Shown: positions 34,052 to 43,442 of the stretch, in pieces
How positions within the stretch are numbered: the first letter of the stretch is position 1
Layout: the number at the start of each line of letters is the position of its first letter
NCBI RefSeq assembly: GCF_030123405.1
Contig: NZ_CP126110.1
Span: 1,178,001 to 1,242,000, forward strand
Direction: 5' to 3'
DNA: 64,000 nt
From: Neobacillus sp. WH10
GTDB lineage: Bacteria; Bacillota; Bacilli; Bacillales; Cytobacillaceae
Translations under genes and position numbers: made by a program
The notes under the pieces: model-generated
What the model saw: only the letters and a program-made list of their open reading frames with translations
The model's database searches: none
What the model was told of the DNA's origin: nothing

Positions 34052-34151
34052 TAGATATGATTAGGAAATTGCTTGATTATTCCTAGACAAGCGTCCGCTA
34101 TTCCTAACGCTTGTTTTTCAATCTGGTCGTTTTTGACTGCATTTTTGAAAA

Positions 34152-34181
34152 AGAAAAAAGACGACATTTTTGTCATCTTTT
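34152..34181 (-). terminator. terminator of the zinc-ribbon gene
   Basis: On the minus strand AAAAGATGACA pairs with TGTCGTCTTTT (one G-U) around AAAA, followed by a T-rich tract. Confidence 0.75.
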
Positions 34182-34433
34182 CCATCTTTCCAGCTTAGGA
34201 ATATTTCTTGTAAACAAGCCGGCGATAAACTTCGGCATTCCAAATTCAACAACCTTTTGCTTTACTCGTTCTTTCATTTCCTCCACTGTAATATTTGGCA
34301 GAGTGAATTCTCCATTCATATAGCAGTGGCTGCAATACATCGTGCTTTTTGTCCCGTCCTTTTCTGTCCCCCCGCCAAGTTCATCTTTTGCTAAAGGCAT
34401 ACCACAGCTTTGACAGTTTTTATAGATTGCCAT
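34173..34433 (-). CDS. putative zinc-ribbon protein (Zn_ribbon_2 type)
   Basis: An 86-residue protein with two cysteine pairs, N-C-Q-S-C-G-M-P (about 8-11) and M-Y-C-S-H-C-Y (about 34-37), separated by a Gly-rich loop. It ends in a basic helical tail. This is the layout of the small putative zinc-ribbon family found with transcription-related or stress proteins; function unknown. It lies 14 bp after the adjacent minus-strand gene, so the two are likely cotranscribed. Confidence 0.82.
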   Translation of the reverse strand: MAIYKNCQSCGMPLAKDELGGGTEKDGTKSTMYCSHCYMNGEFTLPNITVEEMKERVKQKVVEFGMPKFIAGLFTRNIPKLERWKR

Positions 34434-34447
34434 TTTTTACACTCCTA

Positions 34448-34963
34448 TCAATTTTCAAAATTAAATGTATCCACAATTTTGTCCGCTTTTATCCGATTTT
34501 GACACAGCTTAAACAATTGTCGGAAAAAATCGTCTACCTCAAGTGGTGAAGAAGGCAGTTTAATTTGAACCGTAGTCGATCCAAACATTTGCTTAAAGTA
34601 TGCCTTCCTTTGATCGTTTTTCCCATCACGTTTAAATGGTTTGTATGTCCAGACAAGATGCGGTCCATCTTCAAGCATATGAATTTGCCGGATCTCCGCG
34701 CAAGTTGTCGACTTATCATGTGCATAAATAACTAAATAATAAATGTCATTACGGTGCCAATCAATAAATAAAAAGTAATAGCAAGTGTCACTTTCCGGTC
34801 GAGTGACTTCATAAGCGGCTAACGTTTTCTTGCGGTTCGTCCATTGATGAAACTTCGGTAAGGTGCCGCTAACTGTTTCTAGTTTCCTAATTTCATAAGA
34901 TACAGGTTTTGACTTTTCAATATGATTTGCTAAGTATATAGCTTGTTCTTTTTCCAAAGTCAA
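34448..34963 (-). CDS. hypothetical protein
   Basis: A 171-residue soluble protein without recognised motifs; it alternates charged helices with aromatic beta segments (Y-Y-F-L-F-I-D-W, I-Y-Y-L-V-I-Y-A). GGAGATTATTG-like sequence precedes the ATG. Position next to the zinc-ribbon gene suggests a two-gene unit. No function is proposed. Confidence 0.7.
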   Translation of the reverse strand: MTLEKEQAIYLANHIEKSKPVSYEIRKLETVSGTLPKFHQWTNRKKTLAAYEVTRPESDTCYYFLFIDWHRNDIYYLVIYAHDKSTTCAEIRQIHMLEDGPHLVWTYKPFKRDGKNDQRKAYFKQMFGSTTVQIKLPSSPLEVDDFFRQLFKLCQNRIKADKIVDTFNFEN

Positions 34964-35456
34964 TAATCTCCTTAATGGTTTGGTTTCATTATACAGTGCG
35001 GATAGGGAAAAATAGAAGAATGATCAAATCTATTTTTAACGGAAATGAACCGTGTTATACTTTGTTTATTGACTATTCTGAAATCAATAAAGCCGTTTTG
35101 GCAAGGTATTGGAAAAATTAAATTACACAGAGGGAGAATTGCATGATTTCTCGAAAGACATAAGCAGCCTAAAGAGAAGGAAGTACACTTTCGCGGAAAA
35201 TGAACTCAAATATTTGGCGGGATCAAAGTATTTATCCTTTGAAAAAGTTCCCAACCGCTAATTCTACTAACGAAACCTTGTCCTCATATAGTTTGTCTTT
35301 AAATTGAAACACAATTGACATCATTTTAAAAAAAAGCTTTGTTAGAATCGATATAATTGAGACTTATAGTCCGTATATTCGTCGAATATATATGGAATAA
35401 TTATGACTCTTTTCCATATGAATGACATAGAGTGTTTGCAATTGGAGGGAAAGACA
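34964..35456. other. intergenic region before the TPR-GTPase gene
   Basis: About 490 bp without a convincing gene. It contains TTGACA at 35315-35320 without a well-spaced -10, and TATAAT near 35357. A possible degraded stretch at 35140-35260 shows no readable protein. The ribosome site GGAGGGA of the next gene is at its right end. Confidence 0.45.
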
Positions 35457-38213
35457 ATGACGTTAGAGAAGCAATTAAAACAAAAGACGTACTATAAAAT
35501 GTACATAAATGAGCATGAAAATATGCATCCGATTCGCGTTCTTGGTGAGGTGTTTCAGGAAGAGGCAAAGCAGGATGTACCTGATTTATCGTCTATTCGC
35601 TTTGCGCAGGGGGAAGTATATTTTCATCATAAAGATTATGAAACCGCCATTTTTAAATGGGAAAACATCGTAGATGAACTCGAGGCATGGGCAAAGAAAA
35701 ATACTGCAGATGCCTACTACGAGCTTGGGATGCTATCAACGGCTGAGGATATTTATACGGCGATTAAAACTGATAATTCCACATTAAATGCGGAGGTGGC
35801 GTTACAGTTATTTTCGCTGTACATTGAGCGCGGGAAGGTAGATGCAGCCGTTTCGACGATAAAAAAGACAATCGTCACTAACCCTGATTATCCGAATGTC
35901 ACTGAAATTGCCCGTACCTTTTTTGAAGAACAGCAAGATTGGGATAATGCCATTGAACTGGCAGTAACCGAAGCAAAGCGTACAGATTCGCTGGAATGGT
36001 TTGACATTCTAAACACTTATATTAAAAACGGTGTTACGAAAAGTCATGCACCGAGTTATTTTTCCCAGGCCTTAATCCTTCTGTTTGGTCTGGATAAAGA
36101 TAAATTTGAACAGCTGGTTTCATCACTGTGGGATAGCTACAGGAACGAAGAATCTTATTTTGCATGGTTAAGTGAAATCAACCATCTTTTATTAAACCTT
36201 GATATCAATCAAGACGAAAACTGGACGGAGCTTTCAAGGCTTCATAAGGAAACGTATTTTGGTTTAATTGAAGGAAAATACTTCATTAAAGTGCTTCAGG
36301 ATTTTATTCCCGACTTGTTAACAAATTGGCTCCGGTTGGCGAATCAAGCAAATGTAGTTTTATCATCAGCTGCTGTTCTCTCATGGAATGAGCTATTTCC
36401 TGCAAGTATTAGTTTATCGATCGTCAGTGATGCGGAAAAACTGATTAGCATGACAGAAACAGATATGAATGAACTTGACGAGTGCCTTACACTTTTTGAT
36501 TCCATCATGAATTGGGCACAGGCACATGATATGGGGGAGAATTATCGAATCAAATGGCTTGTGGACCAATTAGTTGATTTTGATACACAACATATTTTTA
36601 TTACCGGGTTAAGCGGAACGGGAAAATCAACTTTTGTGAATACTATTTTAGGAGAAGATTTACAGGATAGCCCGACCTCGTCAGTGGTGAAGTTTACACA
36701 TGCTGAGGATTGTGAAGTCACTGAAATAAATGATAGAGAGATTATTAGCTTACCTGATTTTTCTGATTTTCAAGAACGAATGGATCGCCGCCGCAATGCA
36801 CTAGAATCAATGATTGAGTTCAAGCTGCCGAATGTATTTTTACAGGAAAATAAAGTTGCTTTCATCGATAACCCAGGTTTAAAGGGTGCCCAGCATTATG
36901 ATCGCTATGAAGTGCTGAAAAACCTGCATGTTGCTGATTCTGTTCTATTTGTCCTTGATGCTAATACGCCGTTTACTGAAAAGGAACAGGCAGCTTTATC
37001 GCAAATTCAGGAGTTAGGACCAGATATTCCTGTTCATTTTCTGTTGAGTAAGATGGATACGATTGTCGGTGAGCAGGAAGCTCTTCGTATTTTTGATGAA
37101 ACGAGGTCATTGATTCATTCATGTTTGCCTGATGCAAGAGTGTTTGCTTTTTCTTCGCAATACGATAACGGCCAGCAGCAGAAGGAATTAACAGCGTTTA
37201 TTCATTCCATTAAGAATACGAGAAATATAGAGGATAAGCGTCTGGCGAAACTGCTTTACTTTATCCGTACCACGATTGCCAGCTTGCTGCAAAAACGAAT
37301 TGATGTTGAAAATCAGTTGATTGAATCGGTGCGCTGGAATGAAGAAATGTTAATGAAATTAAATGGAGCGGTAAACCAACTGAAGGATACGGAAGTACAA
37401 AAAACCAATACCATCACGAAATCCTATGGTGCTATTAAGGAAACTATTAAAGAGGATATTACAGAAAGCATTCCGAAAATGCTTAAGGAGTGTTCATCCT
37501 TGATTAAGGAAGACAGCAATTTCAGTAAGATTCATTTAGAGCTTAATGATGAGATGAATCGAAGAATTCAAGATTACTTGGAACAAACGGTCATGCCGAA
37601 ATTTTACCGCTCACTGCAGGATTGGATTGAATATTGTAAAGGGGAATTCCAGCAAAGCCAAGAATTTTTGAATGAGATGGGTGAAGGCTTTAATCAAATG
37701 TATGGGGAAGAGCGCATCAAGCTCGAATGTGATTTTAAGGTGCTTGATGATTGGCGACGGGATACCGACCGGATGACAAGCCGCTTTCAGCTTGAAAACG
37801 TCAATATTCTGCTTCGTCGTACACCATCACAATTTTTGTTGAAAAGCGCTGGGAAACTATTTGGAGCGCTATCGCAAAACAAGGCATTACTTTTTAATAA
37901 ATACAAAGCCTTTGTGGAGAATGAAGATTATTCCGAGGCGACTTCAACAGTCTGTAAGCAATTTTTCCAACCGTTTGAGCTGTTTGAAAAATCACTGGAG
38001 CGGGATATCACCTTGTTTTTCAAGAGTCCATTAACTACGTTAAACCGTTCTGCTGAAGAAGCTCGATCAGGAATACAAACAAACCAAGAAATGCTTAATA
38101 AAATGAATACCAACCCTGAAATTTTCCGTGATCCATTGACACTGTTTGAAGTAAGACTGCGTCAATTCGAATGGATGACAGTGGCCGGAAAGGGAATGCA
38201 AACTATCTACTAA
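35457..38213 (+). CDS. TPR-containing dynamin-like GTPase
   Basis: A 918-residue protein. Residues 1-200 are helical repeats of TPR type (for example F-H-H-K-D-Y-E-T-A-I-F-K-W-E-N-I-V). The G domain has G1 G-L-S-G-T-G-K-S-T (about 384-392), G3 D-N-P-G (about 471-474) and G4 S-K-M-D (about 531-534). A long coiled, helical C-terminal half (about 590-900) resembles the stalk of bacterial dynamin-like proteins. Such GTPases remodel membranes; no obvious transmembrane segment is present. The frame is open to 35403, but GGAGGGA precedes the ATG at 35457. It stands alone. Confidence 0.82.
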   Translation: MTLEKQLKQKTYYKMYINEHENMHPIRVLGEVFQEEAKQDVPDLSSIRFAQGEVYFHHKDYETAIFKWENIVDELEAWAKKNTADAYYELGMLSTAEDIYTAIKTDNSTLNAEVALQLFSLYIERGKVDAAVSTIKKTIVTNPDYPNVTEIARTFFEEQQDWDNAIELAVTEAKRTDSLEWFDILNTYIKNGVTKSHAPSYFSQALILLFGLDKDKFEQLVSSLWDSYRNEESYFAWLSEINHLLLNLDINQDENWTELSRLHKETYFGLIEGKYFIKVLQDFIPDLLTNWLRLANQANVVLSSAAVLSWNELFPASISLSIVSDAEKLISMTETDMNELDECLTLFDSIMNWAQAHDMGENYRIKWLVDQLVDFDTQHIFITGLSGTGKSTFVNTILGEDLQDSPTSSVVKFTHAEDCEVTEINDREIISLPDFSDFQERMDRRRNALESMIEFKLPNVFLQENKVAFIDNPGLKGAQHYDRYEVLKNLHVADSVLFVLDANTPFTEKEQAALSQIQELGPDIPVHFLLSKMDTIVGEQEALRIFDETRSLIHSCLPDARVFAFSSQYDNGQQQKELTAFIHSIKNTRNIEDKRLAKLLYFIRTTIASLLQKRIDVENQLIESVRWNEEMLMKLNGAVNQLKDTEVQKTNTITKSYGAIKETIKEDITESIPKMLKECSSLIKEDSNFSKIHLELNDEMNRRIQDYLEQTVMPKFYRSLQDWIEYCKGEFQQSQEFLNEMGEGFNQMYGEERIKLECDFKVLDDWRRDTDRMTSRFQLENVNILLRRTPSQFLLKSAGKLFGALSQNKALLFNKYKAFVENEDYSEATSTVCKQFFQPFELFEKSLERDITLFFKSPLTTLNRSAEEARSGIQTNQEMLNKMNTNPEIFRDPLTLFEVRLRQFEWMTVAGKGMQTIY

Positions 38214-38336
38214 TTAAGGGAAAATGTAAATGAGTTTAATCATTGAAAGAGCATGTGCTATGGATGTCCATTAAGATAATATAACTGCATGGATGATTTC
38301 TTTTAAGTATATGAGTAGGTTGCTTCCTTAAAAATA

Positions 38337-38374
38337 TTATTAGCACTGTGCTAAAAAATGAACAGTGCTAATAA
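38337..38374 (-). terminator. hairpin after the methyltransferase pseudogene
   Basis: TTATTAGCACTGT (38337-38349) pairs perfectly with ACAGTGCTAATAA (38362-38374). The minus strand continues into a T-rich run, so it serves the methyltransferase gene. Confidence 0.75.
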
Positions 38375-38393
38375 AAGGGAGTTTAATTTTGAT

Positions 38394-38979
38394 TTACCTT
38401 GAAATAATAAATACACCACCGCAGTGAGATATTGGATGAAATTCACACTTACAATAATTTTGTAAGTGTGAATTAATCTCTTCATAAAAAAAATAAAATT
38501 CTTCTGCATCCCAATAATTAATACTATTGCTTCTGCAAGTTTCCATTTGCTCGTGTGTTTGAAAAGAAATATCACCTATTAGTATTTTTCCATTCTCAGA
38601 AAGTAAGGATAATAAATTCTTTATAAGTAATAGTTTCTCTTCATCAGTTAAATGATGTAATTCATACGTACTAATGATAGAGTCGTATTTGTTTTCTTTA
38701 ATAATATCGGGTAATCCTTCTGAGATATCCCACTCTATTAAATTTGCCATTGGCATTTTAGCATGTGCTATGGAAATCATACTTGGAGAAAAGTCTAAAC
38801 CATCTATGTGATGACCATTTTCATATAGTTTAGATGTTAATATGCCTGTTCCAAATCCTATATCTAATACTCTTGAATGTTTTTTTTGCATGACTACATT
38901 AAATATAGTACTTAAGAATAATTTGTACTGTTTTGTCATAACCATCTGCCAATAAATTAAAGCCTTGTTTATTTAGCAT
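38394..38979 (-). pseudogene. class I SAM-dependent methyltransferase, frameshifted near the N-terminus
   Basis: The 183-residue open frame from 38945 has a SAM-binding domain (V-L-D-I-G-F-G-T-G-I-L, then G-L-D-F-S-P-S-M-I) but begins right at motif I's helix with no ribosome site. Upstream, in another frame, a GGAGGAG site and ATG at 38979 encode M-L-N-K-Q-G-F-N-L-L-A-D-G-Y-D-K-T-V-Q, the usual N-terminus of this family. A small deletion appears to have removed about 10-15 codons and shifted the frame. The product is probably non-functional. Confidence 0.7.
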
Positions 38980-39226
38980 GAATGCTCCTCCAATTGATTG
39001 AAAGCACTATCGAGCATTTTATTTTATATAAATCTCCTCGTTATTTGACGGCTATTGCCATTTCAATTCGTTTTTTTCTGCATTCGCTTACCATTCTACT
39101 ATCAGCTTTTCATCGATTTTAAGACTATGAATGAAAGTAACGAATTGTTTACTTCACCATTTAAACATTCATCTAAAGGTCTCCTTATAAAAAATCAAAA
39201 TTGCGATCTTATAATACTTCATATGC

Positions 39227-39550
39227 TTAAATTCTGACAGTTAAATAGATTATTGGCTTTCCACTAAAATCAGATAATCCAATCAAATTAGGTGACAAGT
39301 TCTTTGTGTTTATAGGTCCGATAATAATTAATTCAATTGGATGGAGGTAATTTACAACATTACCCGTTTCGTTGTAGGTCTCGTACTTAATTAGAATTCC
39401 AGTATCCTTATCTATCAAAAAACGAAAGCTGTTGGATTCATGTTTAATTTTTGCATATTTGCTTAATGTACCCTTGATGACTACTGTGTTATGATTCAGA
39501 AGATCTTCATTCTGTTTTTCGATATTCCATCTGGAAAAATCATCCTCCAT
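39227..39550 (-). CDS. hypothetical protein, possibly a fragment
   Basis: A 107-residue protein without signal peptide. Alternating beta segments (V-V-I-K-G-T-L-S-K, F-R-F-L-I-D-K-D-T-G-I-L-I-K-Y-E-T-Y) resemble the C-terminal half of lipoprotein-sorting or anti-sigma sensor domains, where D-x-x-T-G-x-L-I-K-Y-E is common. A longer ancestor with an N-terminal membrane part seems plausible. Neighbouring genes are decayed, so this may be a remnant. Confidence 0.45.
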   Translation of the reverse strand: MEDDFSRWNIEKQNEDLLNHNTVVIKGTLSKYAKIKHESNSFRFLIDKDTGILIKYETYNETGNVVNYLHPIELIIIGPINTKNLSPNLIGLSDFSGKPIIYLTVRI

Positions 39551-39629
39551 ATAATTTGTAGCAAGCTCTTAATAGCCTATTTTCTCAAAAAAAGACACTT
39601 AAAAAATAGGCTTTACTATTGGAGATAAG

Positions 39630-40061
39630 TCAGAAATTAAGTTTTTTTTGTAACATTGATATCCCCATAAATATTAATATTAATGAAGTTCCAATATACC
39701 CTTTTCCTATTAGAGAGGTTTCTATGCCGTTAACAATATTTTCTATAATAAATAGATAAAAAGCGAACAATGATATTGTGATTATTTCACCCAAAAACCA
39801 TTTATCTTTCACTTTCTTGGTAAAAGTCACTAAAATTAGCTCCAGAATAAAGCCAATAATAATTATTATTATAAAAAAGAATAAAATAAGTAAACTATAA
39901 ATTGACAGTGACATATTTGACTCGATTCTAATAGATTCAGGGAATAACATCCTCAAAATGAAAACAGTTAAGAACACTTTTCCAAAGAAGAGAAGAATTG
40001 TTAAACAGATAATAATCAATGTTATAAATATGTTTTGAGCTTTTTTGGATTTAAAAAACAA
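39630..40061 (-). CDS. hypothetical membrane protein
   Basis: A 143-residue protein with four hydrophobic helices (about 10-38, 48-75, 88-110, 115-137) and short basic ends. No family recognised. The start is TTG at 40061, preceded by GGGGAGGAA at a normal distance. It lies in an AT-rich region of decayed genes; a complete ribosome site argues it is still translated. Confidence 0.6.
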   Translation of the reverse strand: MFFKSKKAQNIFITLIIICLTILLFFGKVFLTVFILRMLFPESIRIESNMSLSIYSLLILFFFIIIIIIGFILELILVTFTKKVKDKWFLGEIITISLFAFYLFIIENIVNGIETSLIGKGYIGTSLILIFMGISMLQKKLNF

Positions 40062-40099
40062 CTATAATTCCTCCCCTTCGTGGGTTCTTTTAAACAAAC

Positions 40100-40510
40100 T
40101 TATATGATTAAGTTTACTATTATTCTAGGCAAATCTTGTGCTATAACATCAGGTAAAACTTTTCTAAGTTGAACATATATAGCGCTTTGTGAATAAGTTT
40201 TAACTGCTTCTAAGCTAGTTGCAATACTTTTAGATTTTGACCTTATTAATGTGGCTTTGGAAGCACTAAAAGGCCTTACAATGTGACTTACTAGCCATCC
40301 ACCATATCTAAAAGCTACAATTATTGCTCTAAATCCAACTTTTAAGACCCATTCCAATCTAACCTCTTGACCGTCAGCAATAAGTAATTTTGCCTCTTCG
40401 ATATCAACGTATATATAACTATTAACATCATTATATGCAATATAATAAGATTCTAATATTTGTACTAAACGGTTAATATCTATTATAACGAAGAAATCGT
40501 GGGCATCATC
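40100..40510 (-). pseudogene. C-terminal remnant of an unrecognised protein
   Basis: The annotatable 85-codon frame starts at a TTG without ribosome site, but the same frame stays open upstream to at least 40510. It encodes H-W-L-D-D-A-H-D-F-F-V-I-I-D-I-N-R-L..., then Y-I-Y-V-D-I-E-E-A-K-L-L-I-A-D-G-Q-E-V-R-L-E-W-V. The product ends in a Ser/Lys-rich segment. No start exists before the frame runs into the GNAT fragment on the other strand. I read it as the 3' part of a longer gene cut off at about 40.52 kb. Confidence 0.55.
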
Positions 40511-40527
40511 CAGCCAGTGGTTTTTAG

Positions 40528-40725
40528 GGATGTGAGAAGAATGGATTAATGGAAGGAACCATTCACTATATTGGTGTAGTACCTGAATATAGAGGAAGAG
40601 GATTTATTAACGAATTACTCCTCAAAGCAACGAGAATATTACAAGATATTGGTGTTTGGAGAATTTTTTCTGATACCGATGTTGAAAATACTCCTATGAG
40701 GGCTGCATTTGAAAAGAGGATATGA
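40528..40725 (+). pseudogene. GNAT acetyltransferase C-terminal fragment
   Basis: After a stop at 40525-40527 the frame encodes G-T-I-H-Y-I-G-V-V-P-E-Y-R-G-R-G-F-I-N-E-L-L. This is a GNAT acetyl-CoA loop (V-x-P-x-Y-R-G-R-G). It continues to M-R-A-A-F-E-K-R and breaks at a stop where relatives continue G-Y-E-K. The N-terminal half is missing. It abuts the truncated reverse-strand ORF, marking a recombination junction. Confidence 0.7.
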
Positions 40726-40802
40726 AAAATGGATATAAGATTCTGTCAGAAGGAGACTTAACACATTATAAAAGAATAATTAAAACAATAGGAGAAATTA
40801 TT

Positions 40803-41168
40803 ATGAAAAGTGCTAGTCCATATGTATTTGTTGATAACTGCCTGGAGGTAATAGAATATTACCAAAGTCTATTTGGCGGTGAAATCAAGAACATTCAAAA
40901 AAGTAATGATGGTAAGTGTTTACACGCCGAGCTTTATCTAGGAAACAGCATCATTCACTTTTCAGATACCTTCGGCAAGACCCTTAAAGGGGATAACGTA
41001 CGAATCAGCTTGGAATGTGAAAGCGAAGATGAAATTAGAAGAGTGTATGACTCCCTAAGCAAATCTGGAAAAATTACTGCTCCGCTCCAGGATACATTTT
41101 GGGGAGCGATTCATGCAAATATAGTTGATAAGTTTGGCATTGGCTGGCTGCTCAATTATCAAAAATAA
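40803..41168 (+). CDS. VOC/PhnB-like family protein
   Basis: A 121-residue single-domain VOC protein: P-Y-V-F-V-D-N-C-L-E-V-I-E-Y-Y-Q-S-L-F-G-G-E, then L-Y-L-G-N-S-I-I-H-F-S-D and F-W-G-A-I-H-A-N-I-V-D-K-F-G-I-G-W, the PhnB-like pattern. Function unknown; some relatives are resistance or degradative enzymes. The frame is open to 40722 through GNAT remnant sequence, but GGAGAAATTATT sits before the ATG at 40803. It precedes an SRPBCC gene in the same orientation. Confidence 0.8.
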   Translation: MKSASPYVFVDNCLEVIEYYQSLFGGEIKNIQKSNDGKCLHAELYLGNSIIHFSDTFGKTLKGDNVRISLECESEDEIRRVYDSLSKSGKITAPLQDTFWGAIHANIVDKFGIGWLLNYQK

Positions 41169-41221
41169 AACGAAGACTGAGTAAAGTATGTTAATAAATC
41201 CAAAGAGGGATGATGAATTTT

Positions 41222-41659
41222 ATGAACAACCTTACAAAAATGAAAATATTCAAACCTGCTAATGAAGTATTTGAAGCGTTCGTAGATCCTTCGAAAATCG
41301 GGAACTTTTGGTTCTCGTCAAGTTCTGAAAGATGGGAACAAGGTAAGACGATTACAGTGAGATATGATGAATACAATGCTCAACTTGATATAGAAGTATT
41401 GGCAATCGAGGTTAATAAGAAAATAGTGTTCCGGTGGGGAGCAAATGGAGAAGGGCATATTGTTTCGATTGCGCTGAATGAGATAGATCATTCAACTACA
41501 ACTATTGAAGTTAGCGAAGATGGATTTAATGAAAATGATGCTGAATTAATACCGAAATTACTAGATAATAAGGAAGGCTGGGTTTTTATGTTAACCTGTT
41601 TAAAGGGTTATCTAGAATTTGGTGTGAATCGATTAAGAGGTGGATTAGTGAAGGATTGA
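41222..41659 (+). CDS. SRPBCC (AHSA1-like) family protein
   Basis: About 145 residues, START-like hydrophobic-ligand fold. Seen are F-K-P-A-N-E-V-F-E-A-F-V-D-P-S-K-I-G-N-F-W-F and F-R-W-G-A-N-G-E-G-H, ending G-W-V-F-M-L-T-C-L-K-G-Y-L-E-F-G. ATGs at 41210 and 41213 are almost on the AGAGGG site, so I prefer the one at 41222. Ligand unknown. It forms a small unit with the upstream VOC gene, ended by a palindromic terminator. Confidence 0.82.
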   Translation: MNNLTKMKIFKPANEVFEAFVDPSKIGNFWFSSSSERWEQGKTITVRYDEYNAQLDIEVLAIEVNKKIVFRWGANGEGHIVSIALNEIDHSTTTIEVSEDGFNENDAELIPKLLDNKEGWVFMLTCLKGYLEFGVNRLRGGLVKD

Positions 41660-41663
41660 CCTA

Positions 41664-41690
41664 AAAAGAGAGCCAATTGGCTCTTTTTTT
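41664..41690 (+). terminator. terminator after the SRPBCC gene
   Basis: AAAGAGAGCCAATTGGCTCTTT contains the perfect palindrome AGAGCCAATTGGCTCT, followed by seven T. Confidence 0.88.
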
Positions 41691-41871
41691 GTGCAAATTT
41701 CATATTGTTCTAACAGGTTCTATATATCAAAATCATTTACTGCTTCGGCAGCATTTTTGTTGTTCATCTAACGAAAGCACGTTAATGAAATAATTAATAA
41801 TCTAAAAACATGCAGAGGAACATATATTCGTGTTAAGATTATTCTAAGGATTAAAAAAGTGGGGGCATTAT

Positions 41872-42906
41872 ATGAAGATAGAAAATATAAGCATTAGTGA
41901 TCGTATGGAACATTATAATGTAACTGGTCTAAGCGTTGCATTAATTGATGAAAGTCAAATCAATATGACAGAAGGCTATGGTGTACTTGAAGCAGGAACC
42001 ACTAATAAGGTAAACAGTAATTCTATTTTTAATGCATGTTCTATCAGCAAATTTCTAACATCAATACTAGTTATGAAATTTACTGAACAAGGGATTCTTG
42101 ATTTAGATGAAGATGTAAATAATAGACTTATATCGTGGAAAGTTCCAGATAATGAATTAACTCAAAAAAATAAAGTAACATTACGGAGGTTACTTAGCCA
42201 TCAATCTGGAGTTACGGACCCTGAAGGTAGTTTTGCTGAACTTAATTCCACTCAAGGCTTTCCAACAATAGTTGATTTATTAGAGGGAAGAACGCCTTAT
42301 TGCAATGTACCTATTAAAGTAAAGTATGAACCGGAGAGCGACTTTCAATATTCAGATGCAGGTTTTTGTATCATACAACAAATAATAGAAGATAGAATTG
42401 GAAAGCCATTTAATGAAGTTATGAATGAACATATATTTGAACCATTAGAAATGAAAAATAGTTCATTTCTACAGACAATACCAAAAGTAAGAAGAGAAGA
42501 TTTTTCTTGTGGTCATTTTAATGGAAAGATAGTAAATGGTAAATATCCGATTTATCCCTATCCAGCAGCTTCTGGACTATGGACAACACCTTATGATTTA
42601 GCCATTTTGGTAATTGAATTAATGAGTTCACTTAAAGGTGAAAGTAAGATTGGTCTTTCATCAAGTAAAGTAAGAGAAATGATTACCTCTCAAGGTAGTA
42701 AAGAGTGGACTGGACTAGGTGTTTTTCTAAATGGTTCAGAACATGAAATTGAAATTTCATCACTTGGTTGGGGTGTTGGCTTTCAAAGTATGATGGTGGC
42801 GTATCCTTATTTAGAAAAAGGAGCAGTCATAATGACTAATACAGATTTAGGTGTTCATCAATTGAAGGGGATAATTGGGGAAGTATTTAATTCCCTTACT
42901 TTTTAA
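41872..42906 (+). CDS. serine hydrolase (beta-lactamase/penicillin-binding-like)
   Basis: A 344-residue protein of the class C beta-lactamase-related family. The S-x-x-K nucleophile motif is S-I-S-K (about 57-60), the second motif Y-S-D at about 160-162, and G-W-G-V-G-F near the C-terminus is where H/K-x-G is usual. No signal peptide, so probably a cytoplasmic esterase or peptidase rather than a resistance enzyme. GTGGGGG precedes the ATG. The next gene starts 51 bp later in the same direction. Confidence 0.85.
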   Translation: MKIENISISDRMEHYNVTGLSVALIDESQINMTEGYGVLEAGTTNKVNSNSIFNACSISKFLTSILVMKFTEQGILDLDEDVNNRLISWKVPDNELTQKNKVTLRRLLSHQSGVTDPEGSFAELNSTQGFPTIVDLLEGRTPYCNVPIKVKYEPESDFQYSDAGFCIIQQIIEDRIGKPFNEVMNEHIFEPLEMKNSSFLQTIPKVRREDFSCGHFNGKIVNGKYPIYPYPAASGLWTTPYDLAILVIELMSSLKGESKIGLSSSKVREMITSQGSKEWTGLGVFLNGSEHEIEISSLGWGVGFQSMMVAYPYLEKGAVIMTNTDLGVHQLKGIIGEVFNSLTF

Positions 42907-42957
42907 ACATTCGTTGTTGAACCACCATGCAGAGGGAAAAAAGTAGGGGGATGTGAA

Positions 42958-43350
42958 ATGAAGTTTTATGTAGCATCGGGTTTTAATAATATTGATCAAG
43001 TCAGGTTTGTAAGTGAGAAGTTTAAAGACAAGGGATTTATTCATACATATGATTGGACTCAAAATGAAAGAGCCTTGACATTTGAAGAACTAGAAGAGAT
43101 GGGTCAAAAGGAAAAGAATGCAGTAATTGATACAGATTTTATTGTTGTTTTGTTGCCAGCAGGCAAAGGAAGCCATATTGAGCTAGGTATTGCCCTTGGG
43201 CAAGGCAAAAAAATTTATCTTTATTCGCCAAATGAAGAGGTTAATAATTTTGCAGAAACGAGTACATTTTATCATTTGCCTGAGGTTGAAAAGTGCTTTG
43301 GAACTATTGATGAGCTAATCGATGTTGTGACAATAAAACTAAAGGGATAA
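42958..43350 (+). CDS. nucleoside 2-deoxyribosyltransferase-like protein
   Basis: A 130-residue protein with the Nuc_deoxyrib_tr fold pattern: K-F-Y-V-A-S-G-F at the start, a central D-x-D-F-I-V-V-L-L-P-A-G-K-G-S-H-I-E-L-G-I-A-L-G (the G-x-x-x-E-x-G catalytic/nucleotide block) and I-Y-L-Y-S-P. Such proteins bind nucleotides or nucleoside metabolites. Substrate unknown. A purine-rich site precedes the ATG. Confidence 0.78.
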   Translation: MKFYVASGFNNIDQVRFVSEKFKDKGFIHTYDWTQNERALTFEELEEMGQKEKNAVIDTDFIVVLLPAGKGSHIELGIALGQGKKIYLYSPNEEVNNFAETSTFYHLPEVEKCFGTIDELIDVVTIKLKG

Positions 43351-43442
43351 CAATAAAAATATAATACAAAATGATAATAATTTATTGTAAAACGATATAA
43401 TTTGCATTATCATAAGGCTAACGATTAAAAGTGAGGTGCTTT

